Below, one piece after another: positions 27,676-36,021 of a stretch of DNA of 64,000 bases. Position numbers and translations under genes: made by a program. The notes beneath the pieces are model-generated. The model worked only from the letters and a program-made list of their open reading frames with translations, was not told the DNA's origin and made no database searches. Position 1 is the stretch's first letter, and the number at the start of each line of letters is the position of its first letter. Source of the stretch: DASPWW01 sp963841715 (GTDB lineage: Bacteria; Actinomycetota; Thermoleophilia; Solirubrobacterales; 70-9). Location of the stretch: assembly GCA_963841715.1 (NCBI GenBank), contig CAWJDP010000002.1, positions 186,001 through 250,000 on the forward strand, read 5' to 3'.

Positions 27676-28517
27676 GCACCGCGGGCGCCGTCGCGGCCGC
27701 CCAGCGCCGGCGACCAGGCGGCCGGCACCGCTGGTCGCGGGCCGTCCTCCCCCTGTACTCGTGGTCCGTGATCGCGATGACGCTCGTGCCGATCGCGGTC
27801 ATGGTGCTGTACGGCTTCAACCGCGCCCCGGCGGGACGCCTCACGTTCGCGTGGAAGGGCTTCACTCTCGAGTGGTACAGGCACCTGTTCGACATCAGCG
27901 ACCTGACTACGGCGCTCCTCCACTCGCTTGAGATCGCTGTGCTGAGCACCGTGATCGCGGTCGTGCTCGGCACCCCGGCCGCGATTGCGCTTTCGCGCTA
28001 TCGATTCCGGGGACGGGCGCTCGGGGACGGGATCATCCTCGCCGATATCGCCGCGCCCTCGGTTGTGGTCGGCGCCTCGCTGCTCGGGCTCTTCGTCTAC
28101 TTCAACATCCCGCGCGGGCTCGCGACGATCCTCATCGCGCACGTCGCATTCAATGTCGCGTTCGTTGTCGTCGTGCTTCAGGCGAGGTTGCGCGACCTCG
28201 ACGAGTCGCTCGTCGAGGCCGCGCAGGATTTGGGCGCGACACCGTGGACCGCGTTCTGGAGGGTCACCCTTCCGCTGATCTTCCCCGGGATCTTGGCGGC
28301 GGCGTTGCTCGCGTTCGCGCTCTCGATAGACGACTTCATCATCACGAGCTTCGTTGCCGGCCAGACGTTGACGTTCCCGCTGTGGGTCTACGGATCGGTC
28401 AAGGTCGGGATCCCGCCGCAGGTCTTCGTCATGGGGACGCTGATCTTCTTCGCCGGAGTGCTGATCGCGCTCGCAAGCCTGCTCGTCCAGCGCCGCGGCG
28501 CCGCCGGCGCGGCATGA
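27672..28517 (+). CDS. Polyamine-type ABC transporter permease (PotC-like)
   Basis: Second permease of the importer, 281 residues. The EAA loop is VEAAQDLGATPWTAFWRVTLPLIFPGI. The conserved FALSIDDFIITSF segment in the fifth helix is typical of PotC/YdcV proteins. No potA-like ATPase gene lies next to the three genes, so the ATPase must come from elsewhere in the genome. The gene ends one base before a strong hairpin that separates it from a convergent gene. Confidence 0.88.
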   Translation: MSTAGAVAAAQRRRPGGRHRWSRAVLPLYSWSVIAMTLVPIAVMVLYGFNRAPAGRLTFAWKGFTLEWYRHLFDISDLTTALLHSLEIAVLSTVIAVVLGTPAAIALSRYRFRGRALGDGIILADIAAPSVVVGASLLGLFVYFNIPRGLATILIAHVAFNVAFVVVVLQARLRDLDESLVEAAQDLGATPWTAFWRVTLPLIFPGILAAALLAFALSIDDFIITSFVAGQTLTFPLWVYGSVKVGIPPQVFVMGTLIFFAGVLIALASLLVQRRGAAGAA

Positions 28518-28548
28518 CCGGGACGTGAGAGCCTCTCGCGGTTCCCGG
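28518..28548. terminator. Bidirectional hairpin terminator between convergent genes
   Basis: CCGGGA (28518-28523) pairs with TCCCGG (28543-28548). Inside it CGTGAGA (28524-28530) pairs with TCTCGCG (28534-28540), with one G-T pair, around a GCC loop. This 13-bp stem with a two-base bulge fills the 33-base gap between the potC-like stop and the end of the NTF2-fold gene. There is no T-run on either side. Confidence 0.6.
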
Positions 28549-28550
28549 CC

Positions 28551-28988
28551 CTAGTCGAGCAGCCCGAGCTGGCGCAGGATCGAGACCGAGTCCGAGTACA
28601 CGTCCTTGCGCTTGACGAGCCCGTCCTCGAACGGGATCACGTCGACGCCGTTCCAGCTCAATTTCTTCCCGGTCGGCTCGGCGACGAGGTCGCCACGCCG
28701 CATCGTCGCCGTGTGCGTCGCGGTCGCGGTCCACTCCTGGGTGACGACGCCGTCGCGCACGTACAGGCGCCGGGTCGTGAACTCGATGTCGGGCCAGGTC
28801 TCGAAAATCGAGCCGATGTGGGCGCGCACGGCGTCGCCTTCGGCGGACTCTCCGGCGGTGTGGTTCTCGAACACCATCTCCGGCGCGTGCATCGCCATGA
28901 TCGCGTCGAGGTCGTGATCGTTCCAGGCGTCGTTGTAGCGCCCGATGGCCTCGCTGAGGTCTTCAAAGGAGTCCCTGTCGGTCGCCAC
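28551..28988 (-). CDS. NTF2-fold (SnoaL-like) protein
   Basis: Protein of 145 residues with the SnoaL/NTF2-like cone fold. It shows an opening helix (IGRYNDAWNDHDLDAIMAMHAPE), then FENHTAGESAEG, DIEFTTRRLYVRDGVVTQEW and the closing DVIPFEDGLVKRKDVYSDS. Members act as small-molecule isomerases or hydrolases, or only bind ligands; the sequence does not tell which. The start is GTG at 28986-28988, close to the divergent gltB promoter. Confidence 0.78.
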   Translation of the reverse strand: MATDRDSFEDLSEAIGRYNDAWNDHDLDAIMAMHAPEMVFENHTAGESAEGDAVRAHIGSIFETWPDIEFTTRRLYVRDGVVTQEWTATATHTATMRRGDLVAEPTGKKLSWNGVDVIPFEDGLVKRKDVYSDSVSILRQLGLLD

Positions 28989-28995
28989 AGGCTCG

Positions 28996-29001
28996 TATAA
29001 T
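28996..29001 (+). promoter_or_regulatory. -10 element upstream of gltB
   Basis: A perfect TATAAT, striking in such GC-rich DNA, lies 61 bases before the gltB start and would give a leader of about 55 bases. I find no good -35 at 16-18 bases. The box overlaps the region just upstream of the divergent NTF2-fold gene. Confidence 0.5.
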
Positions 29002-29061
29002 GCCCGCTCCGTCGACCCGTCGCGCGCCCGCTCGAAGAAGGCGCGGAAACCGGGAGGTCAG

Positions 29062-32000
29062 ATGCCAAAGAACTCGTCCAACGCCCGCCGCGGGCCAGAG
29101 CCGCGGCGCTTCTCGCCTCAGATCCCGTGGAGGCCGCGCGTTTCGCCGCCGAGCGTCGAGGACCGCGACGCGTGCGCGATCTACGCCTCGGTGCGAAAGG
29201 ACGGGGCTCCGAGCCGCGAGCCGGTTGAGATCGCGCTGCGCTCGCTGCACAAGATGCTCCACCGCGCGGGAAACGTCGACGGCGAGGGCGATGGCTGCGG
29301 ACTTCTCGTCGACATCCCGCGCAAGATCTGGTCGGAGGAGGTGCGAAGCGGCGGCCACAACCCGGCGCTCGCGCTCGAGCGCGGGTTCGCGGTCGGCCAC
29401 GTCTTCATCGAGCGCTCCCAAGACCTCGACGGCGCTCTGCGCGGCGCGCGCGAGATCCTCGGACGCGGCGGCTTCCGCGTCCTCGCCGAGCGGATCGGCG
29501 CCGTCGACCCCGCCGCTCTCGGCGCAACGGCGCGCGAGGAGGAGCCGCACTTCTGGCAGGTCGCCGGCCTCGTCGCCGAGCCCGAGCGTCGCGACCGCGT
29601 CCTCTTCGACCTGATGATCGAGCTCGAGCGCGAGCTCGGGTTCCACATCCCGTCGTTCTCCCCCAGCACCTGCGTCTACAAGGTGATGGGCGCGCCGAAG
29701 GTGCTCGGCGCCTACTACACCGACCTCTCGGACGAGCGCTTCGAGACCGTCGCCTGCTTCGGCCACAACCGCTACTCGACGAACACGTGGCCCTCGTTCA
29801 AGCGCGTGCAGCCGTTCTCGGTCCTAGGTCACAACGGCGAGATCAACACGATCGAGCAGCTGCGCCAGGAGGCGCGGATGCTTGACGTCCCGATCGAGCC
29901 CGGGTGCTCCGACTCGCAGGACCTCAACCGCGTGATCGAGACGCTCGTCGCGCGCGACGGGCTCACGCTCGCCGAGGCGATGGAGCTGATCGTGCCGCCG
30001 ATCGTCGACGAGGTCGCGAGCCTCCCGGCCGAGCTCCACGGCTTCTTCATGTACCTGCGTCAGGCGATGGGGCCGTTCGCCCAGGGTCCCGTGGCGCTGA
30101 TCTCGCGCCACGACGACGAGTGCGTGTTCTCCGCCGACGCGCTCGGCCTGCGCCCACTGTGGCAGCTCGAGTCCGCCGACGACTTCGTGTTCAGCTCCGA
30201 GCCCGGCGTCGTCGCGGTCAGCGAGATGACCGGCGAGCCGAAGCCGCTCGCCCCGGGCGAGAAGGCGATGGTCTCGATCGACCGCGAGAAGCGGGTCTCG
30301 ACCCGGCATGCCCACGACGAGCTGCAGCGGATCGTCGCCGGCCGCTGGCTCGAGCGCACCGGGGCCTCCGAGGCGGCGCCGTACGAGCGCGCGCTCGAGA
30401 CCGGCGGACCGCTCGAGGGCCCGGAGATCCCGGGCTACACGAAGGCCGGCCCGTCCGACCCGGTCCAGGTCTCGGACCGCGTCCTCGCCGGGTTCGGCTG
30501 GCAGCGCGACGACGTCAAGCTCGTCCAGCAGATGGCCTCGAACGGCGCCGAGCCGATCGGCTCGCTCGGCTACGACGGCCCGCTCGCCGCGCTGTCGCCG
30601 GAGCGCCAGAACCTCGCCGACTACTTCAAGGAGACCGTCGCCGTCGTAACCAACCCGGCGATCGACCGCGAGCGCGAGATCGAGCACTTCTCGACCCGGG
30701 CCGTGTTCGGGCGCCGCCCGACGATTCGCGACCCAGGCGAGGACACCGACACGATCGAGACCGCGTTCCCGGTCATCCTCGGCGGCCACCACGATCTCGC
30801 CCCGCTCTCCGACGAGCGCTACCGCGAGATCGCGCGCGAGCACCGCACCTACCTGCTCGAGGACCTCTGGGAGCACTTCCGCGGCCGCGCCGCGGCGATC
30901 GACATCTCGCTGCTCGAGTCGGAGACGACGCAGGGGGCGGTCGAGCGGATCAAGCAGGAGGCCGTGCGCCACGTCTCCAACGGTGCCGAGCTCGTCGTGC
31001 TCACCGACCGCACTGTCTACGACGGCGAGCGCCGCTACCTCGATCCCCACCTCGCGACCTCGGCGGTCGACCAGGCGCTGAAGCAGTTCCGGACCAGCGC
31101 CGGCGAGCAGAACCTGCGCCGGCGGTGCTCGATTGCGCTGCGCTCGGCCGCCGTCCGCAACGTTCACGACGTCGTGCTCGCGCTGGGCCTCGGGGCGAAC
31201 GGCGTCTGCCCGTACGTGATGCTCGAGGTGATCTGCGTCGACGACTACCGCGACGATGTCGACAACATCTGCTCCGCGCTCGCGAAGGGGATCGAGAAGG
31301 TGATCTCGACGATCGGGATCCACGAGGTCCGCGGCTACGCGCGCCAGTTCTCCTCGATCGGGATCAAACCCGAGCTCGCCGAGATCCTCCAGACCGAGCA
31401 CTACTGCGCCTCGGAGCGCGCCGGCGTCGGCTACCGGGACCTCGACGCCGACACCGACGAGCGCCACCAGGTGCTGAAGGGTGAGGAGGACGCGAAGCCG
31501 GCGAAGACATTTCGCTTCTACCCAAGGTCTACAAGGCGGCCGTCGCGGCTGCGAACGGGAGCGGCGACTACTCCGAGTTCTCGGAGAAGGTGCGCGATCT
31601 CGAGCAGGCGAACCCGATCTCGATGCGCCACATCATGAGGCTGCGCGCCGACCGCCCCGAACGGCTCTCCCCCGAGGACGTCGACACGTCGGTCGGCCAT
31701 CACGACTACCCGATCGTGATCTCGTCGATGAGCTTCGGCTCGCAGTCCGAGCCCGCGTTCCGCGCCTACGCCGAGGCCGCGAAGGCGATCAACATCCTCT
31801 GCATCAACGGCGAGGGCGGGGAGATCCAGGACATGTACGGCAACTACCGTAAGTGGCGCGGGCAACAGGTCGCCTCGGGCCGCTTCGGGGTCTCGGCCGA
31901 GATGCTGAACTCCTCCTACGTTGCAGAGATCAAGATCGGCCAGGGCGCGAAGCCGGGCGAGGGCGGGCACCTGCCCGGGAAGAAGGTTTCGGAGAAGGTC

Positions 32001-33740
32001 GCCGCGGCGCGCAACGCATCGCCCGGCACCGACCTGATCTCGCCCTCGAACAACCACGACCTGTACTCGATCGAGGACCTCGCGGAGCTGATCGACGAGC
32101 TGAAGACGGTCAACCCCGACCTCCGGGTGTCGGTCAAGGTGCCGGTGGTGCCGAACGTCGGCACGATCGGGCTCGGGATCGCGAAGGCGGGCGCCGACAT
32201 CATCACCCTGTCCGGTTTCGAGGGTGGCACCGGCGCCGCTCGCCAGCACGCGCTCCGCCACGTCGGGCTGCCGTCGGACATCGGCACGCGCGCCGTCCAC
32301 CGTGCGCTGATGGAGGCCGGGATCCGCAATCGCGTCGAGATCTGGGCCGACGGCGGCTACAGGCACGCCTACGACATCGTCAAGCTCCACTGCATGGGCG
32401 CGAACCGGGTCGCGTTCGGAACCCTGGCGATGGTCTCGCTCGGGTGCACGATCTGCCGCGGGTGCCAGCTCGACACCTGCCACGTTGGGATCGCGACCCA
32501 GATCGAGACCACCGAGCAGGCGGAGCAGCACGGACTGAAGAAGTTCACGCCCCAGCAAGTCGGAGGCGCGGCCGAGAACTGCGCCCGCTTCTTCCACGCG
32601 ATGGGCGAGGAGGTCAAGCAGGTGGTCGCCGAGCTCGGCTACGAGCGCGCCCAGGATCTCATCGGCCGCTACGACCTGCTCGAGCAAGTCTCGCACGCCG
32701 AGGCGATCGACCTCGCTGAGCTGATCACGCCGCTCGAGGAGTATCTGGACCTCGAGCCTGCCGACCTCCCGGTCGAGGAGACGGAGCTCGTCGAGGCGCG
32801 CGCCGAGGCGGGACTCGTCCGCGCGCGCCCGATACGGATGGAGCCGAAGGACGCCTCGACGCAGATCGCCGGGCTCGCCGGCGAGATCTGCTCCGGCTCC
32901 GTCGTCCATCAGGAGTTTCCGCGCCCGACCGACGCCCACGACCGCGTGCTCGGGACGGAGCTGGCGGGCGCGCTCGCGCGGGCGCGGATCTATGGCGGCG
33001 CCGCGGAGGGCTCCGACGACGTGCTCGCTGACCTCAACTTCAACGGCGGCTCGGTCGCCGGGCAGGGATTCGGCGCGTTCAACTCCTGGGGGATCGCGGT
33101 CCGCGTCGAGGGCGGCGCCCAGGACGGCGTCGGCAAGACGATGCTCGGCGGGGTCGTGTCGATCCTCAAGGGCAAGAACACCGAGGGCGAGCGCGTCAAC
33201 GGATCGGTCGGGAAGTCGTTCGCATACGGGGCCCAGCGCGGGCGCCTGTTCGTCCAGGGCTCGGCCGATTCACGCTTCTGCATCCGGCTCTCGGGCGCCG
33301 ATGTCGTGCTCGGCGGCGAACCCGCGGAGCCGCTCGACGACTCCCGCGGGTGCATTGTCGACCGCGCCAACGCGAAGGGGTTCGCGTTCGAGTACATGAC
33401 CTCGGGCCGCGCCGTCGTGCTCGGTGACATCGGCCCCTGGGCGTGCGCCGGGATGACCGGCGGGCGTGTCTACGTCCGCGTCAACACGGACTGGAGCCTC
33501 GACCGGGAGGCGATCGAGCGCCGGCTCGGTGCCGGCGCCAAGGTCGAGCTTGCCGAGCTCGACGACGAGGGCCTGCTCGATCTCGAGGACCTGCTCGGCC
33601 ACTACGGCCGCGAGCTGCGCGAGACGGGCCAGGACGCCGAGGCCGATCGGATCGCGGAGCTGCTCGTGGGCGCGGCCGAGAACTTTCTCGTGATCATTCC
33701 CGAGCGGGTGCAGGCCGACCCGAGCATCTCCACGGAGTAG
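29062..33740 (+). CDS. gltB: Glutamate synthase large subunit, interrupted by one frameshift as sequenced
   Basis: NADPH-GOGAT large chain, which moves the glutamine amide to 2-oxoglutarate. The start is ATG 29062 with GGGAGGT just upstream. The glutaminase nucleophile is Cys38 (EDRDACAIYAS) behind a 37-residue propeptide. The first frame covers the amidotransferase and central domains and runs to a stop at 31638. The second frame, open from 31485, carries the FMN domain (LSGFEGGTGAA), the 3Fe-4S cysteines (GCTICRGCQLDTCHVG) and the C-terminal beta helix to 33740. The junction is at 31519-31526: RFYP continues as KVYKAA only if one C is added to the CCC run. The joined protein is about 1,560 residues, normal for GltB. 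The small subunit gene gltD is not in the window. Confidence 0.88.
31519..31527 (+). other. Frameshift site in gltB (one C missing)
   Basis: The reading frame TTC-TAC-CCA-AGG would read TTC-TAC-CCC-AAG-GTC with four instead of three C residues at 31521-31523, joining two frames that both encode conserved GltB sequence. No slippery heptamer with a downstream structure is evident, so programmed frameshifting is unlikely. Confidence 0.85.
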
Positions 33741-33744
33741 GCCT

Positions 33745-33867
33745 TAGGCCGCTGCAAACCGTCGCATCTCGGGGTCCTCGCCCGCTCGTCTCGCTCACGT
33801 AGGTCTCAACTACGCTCGCTTCACCGATCGGGCTGCGTCCCCGAGGCTGCTCGGTTTTCGCGGCCTA
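33745..33867. repeat. 123-bp structured palindromic repeat, copy 1
   Basis: The element begins TAGGCCGC and ends GCGGCCTA (perfect inverted ends). Inside are AAACCG/CGGTTT, CTCGGGG/CCCCGAG, GCCCG/CGGGC, and a central hairpin CGTAG-GTCTCAA-CTACG. By hand count it matches copy 2 (50861-50983) at about 104 of 123 positions, with no gaps. It fills the gap between gltB and the convergent FHA gene, so it may serve as a two-way terminator. Confidence 0.8.
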
Positions 33868-33868
33868 T

Positions 33869-34405
33869 CTACACCTCGACTACGTGGAGCTGGAAGCGGC
33901 CGATCGTAAGCTCGTCCCCGTCGTGCAGCGGGCCCCACTCGACCCGCTCGCCGTTCACGAACACGCCGTTGAGGCTGCGGTCGTCGAGGGCGCGGATCTC
34001 GCCCTCGGGCGTGCGCACGATCAGCGCGTGGCGGCGCGAGACGGTGGGGTCGTCGAGCCTGACGTCGGCAGCGACGCTGCGGCCGATCCGCGTCCATCCC
34101 TCCGCGATCGGGACGACTCGGGTTGCACCGTCCTGCCACAGCGCGAGGAAGACCCCGGCGTCGGGAAGCTTCTCGCGGGCGTCGGCGAGCCACTCGGGCT
34201 CGGCCTCGCCCGGCTCGACCGCGGCCGTGTCGAGCGTGGGCTGCTCGAACAGCGACGCGCGCCGGAACCGCGAGCCTCCGCATCCGGGGCATTCGGGCAG
34301 CGGGTCGGTCGCCTCGAGCGAGACGCCGGAGCCGCACTTCACGCAGACAAACGAGCCCGCCCCCACCACGCTCCCCGTCTCGTGGGCCTCGACGGCTTGG
34401 TTCAC
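33869..34405 (-). CDS. FHA-domain protein with N-terminal zinc ribbon
   Basis: Protein of 178 residues. Residues 20-50 hold two cysteine pairs (CVKCGSG and CPGCGGS), a zinc-ribbon. The C-terminal FHA domain binds phosphothreonine and has the expected GRS, SRRH and NGVFVNG motifs. FHA proteins in actinobacteria often read signals from Ser/Thr kinases or work in cell-wall regulation. I chose GTG 34405 because GGAAGG (34415-34420) lies 9 bases upstream; TTG 34412-34414 is the alternative and would put that site directly against the start codon. Confidence 0.82.
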   Translation of the reverse strand: MNQAVEAHETGSVVGAGSFVCVKCGSGVSLEATDPLPECPGCGGSRFRRASLFEQPTLDTAAVEPGEAEPEWLADAREKLPDAGVFLALWQDGATRVVPIAEGWTRIGRSVAADVRLDDPTVSRRHALIVRTPEGEIRALDDRSLNGVFVNGERVEWGPLHDGDELTIGRFQLHVVEV

Positions 34406-34545
34406 GTTCAGCAACCTTCCCGGATCCGGTCTCCTTCAAAGGTACATCGTGGAGTTCCCGATCGGGTTCCGATCTCGTTAACGGCCGTTTGGCGACGCCC
34501 AAACCGCGCCATCGGTCCGCTCCGCCTGCCCTCGCTCCGCGCGAA

Positions 34546-34551
34546 TAGAAT
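34546..34551 (+). promoter_or_regulatory. -10 box of a probable leaderless transcript
   Basis: TAGAAT ends 9 bases before ATG 34561, with no ribosome-binding site between. This predicts transcription starting at or near the ATG. Confidence 0.5.
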
Positions 34552-34560
34552 CGCCCGCCG

Positions 34561-35067
34561 ATGAGACCCGTAAGCGACAGCGTCGCGATCGACGTGCCCC
34601 GTGAGCACGCATACGAGTTCCTCTGCGACCTCGCGAACAGGCCAGCGTTCACGGACCACTTCATGCGCGAGTATCGCCTCGAGAGGATCGAGCCCGCCGG
34701 CGTCGGGGCGGCGGCCCGCTTCCGCGTCCGCCCGTTGGGCGCGCGCACGTGGATGGAGACCGTGATCGACGAGGTTGAGCCGCCGCACCGGATCATCGAG
34801 CGCGGCCACTGCGGTCGCTGGGACCGGATTCCCGTGAACACGGCCTGGGAGCTGACCGAGGGCCCGGGGGAGACCTCGGAGGTGAAGCTGACCTTCTGGA
34901 CCGAGCCGTCCACGCACATCGACCGCTTCAAGCAGGCGCTCGGGGCGCGGCGCTGGTACCGGCGCCGCTGGGCGCGGGCGCTGCGCCGGCTAAAGGACGC
35001 GCTCGAATCCGATCGCGCGGTCGAGCGGGTCGAGGTCGCGGGCGCCGAGCGCGCGGTGAGCCGGTGA
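34561..35067 (+). CDS. SRPBCC-fold (polyketide cyclase/dehydrase-like) protein
   Basis: Protein of 168 residues with the START-like SRPBCC fold. It opens with VAIDVPREHAYEFLCDLANRPAFTDHF, has a central PPHRIIERGHCGRWDR strand pair, and closes with a long helix (DRFKQALGARRWYRRRWARALRRLKDAL). The fold binds lipids or other hydrophobic ligands; no catalytic residues can be named. It overlaps the upstream end of the next frame but that gene probably starts at 35097. Confidence 0.75.
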   Translation: MRPVSDSVAIDVPREHAYEFLCDLANRPAFTDHFMREYRLERIEPAGVGAAARFRVRPLGARTWMETVIDEVEPPHRIIERGHCGRWDRIPVNTAWELTEGPGETSEVKLTFWTEPSTHIDRFKQALGARRWYRRRWARALRRLKDALESDRAVERVEVAGAERAVSR

Positions 35068-35080
35068 GCGCGGCCCACCA

Positions 35081-35086
35081 TATGAT
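35081..35086 (+). promoter_or_regulatory. -10 box of a probable leaderless transcript
   Basis: TATGAT ends 10 bases before ATG 35097. It supports that ATG, rather than GTG 35064 or ATG 35082, as the lipoprotein start. Confidence 0.4.
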
Positions 35087-35096
35087 TGCGGCGCCC

Positions 35097-35654
35097 ATGG
35101 GTTCCAACGCCAACGGGAAGACGAGAACCGCCGTGGTCGGGCTGGCGCTGGTCGCGGTGCTGTTCGCGGCGCTCGTCATTTCGGGCTGCGGCGTCGGGGA
35201 CGAGCGCGATGTCAAGGAGGGCGAGGCCCTCGATCTTGGCGATCTCACCTACGACGTCCAGATCACGCGCTTCCTCAATCCCGGAGATCCCGAGGACAAG
35301 GCCTATCTCCAGAACGTCCCGCCTGCGTCGCCCGGCCAACGCTATCTCGCGGTGTTCATGACGATCGACAACACCGGCGATACCGTGGCTAACGTCCCGA
35401 CGGGCTTCAAGGTGACCGACACCCGCGAGAACCGCTATGAGCCGACGACCGTCTCGAACGACTTCGCGCTCAAGCTCGGGGAGCGGATCCCGCCCGACTC
35501 CGGCCTTCCGGCCGCCGACACCCCTGCGGCCGACGGGCCGATTGGAGGCTCGATGCTGCTGTTCGCGGTCGACGACGGGGTCACCGAGAACCGCCCGATC
35601 GAGCTGACGATTCCCTCGCCGTCGGGGAGCGGGCAAGTGGAGCTGGACATTTGA
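35097..35654 (+). CDS. Lipoprotein of unknown function (DUF4352-like)
   Basis: Protein of 185 residues. The N-terminus is a lipoprotein signal: a short basic part (NGKTRT), a hydrophobic core (VVGLALVAVLFAALV) and the lipobox ISGC. The mature part looks like a small beta sandwich. The segment RYLAVFMTIDNTGDTVANVP and the later SMLLFAVDDGV recall the DUF4352 domain found on many Gram-positive lipoproteins. I chose ATG 35097 so that the basic residues precede the hydrophobic core directly. It overlaps the next gene by four bases. Confidence 0.7.
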   Translation: MGSNANGKTRTAVVGLALVAVLFAALVISGCGVGDERDVKEGEALDLGDLTYDVQITRFLNPGDPEDKAYLQNVPPASPGQRYLAVFMTIDNTGDTVANVPTGFKVTDTRENRYEPTTVSNDFALKLGERIPPDSGLPAADTPAADGPIGGSMLLFAVDDGVTENRPIELTIPSPSGSGQVELDI

Positions 35655-35992
35655 GCGTGCGCGCGGTCCAGGTCGCGCTCATCGCCGCGGGGATCGGCGC
35701 GGTCGTGATCCTGCTCCAGCTCTTCGGCCGCCCGGTGCAGGTTGCCGCGCTCGTGATCATCGTCCTCGCGGCGCTGATCACGGCCCCCGCGGGGCGCAGA
35801 TACGGCGGCCGCTGGTGGCCGCTGCTCGTGCTCGGCGCGGTGCTCTCGGTGGGCGGGGCGCTGATCGCCCAGGGCCCCCAAGCGCTCGGCGGGCTGATCG
35901 CGCTGATCGGCGGGGTCATCGTCATCATCGCCGCGGCGATCGGCGTCGAGGTCGTCTCGCCCGCCGAAGAAGCCGACGCGTCCAGCGCCTAG
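35651..35992 (+). CDS. Small membrane protein, unknown function
   Basis: Protein of 113 residues, mostly hydrophobic. Four membrane helices are likely (about residues 6-24, 28-45, 54-74 and 77-100), with a basic loop GRRYGGRWW between the second and third. Starts are TTG 35651, overlapping the lipoprotein stop, or GTG 35657. I recognise no family. The overlap suggests it works with, or is only coexpressed with, the lipoprotein. Confidence 0.65.
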   Translation: MSVRAVQVALIAAGIGAVVILLQLFGRPVQVAALVIIVLAALITAPAGRRYGGRWWPLLVLGAVLSVGGALIAQGPQALGGLIALIGGVIVIIAAAIGVEVVSPAEEADASSA

Positions 35993-36021
35993 CGTCCAGC
36001 GACGGTGAGCGCGACCCGGGT

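Noticed and set aside
31500..31540. Programmed ribosomal frameshift in gltB
   Set aside because: There is no canonical slippery heptamer, Shine-Dalgarno-like stimulator or clear downstream structure, and GltB is not known to use recoding.
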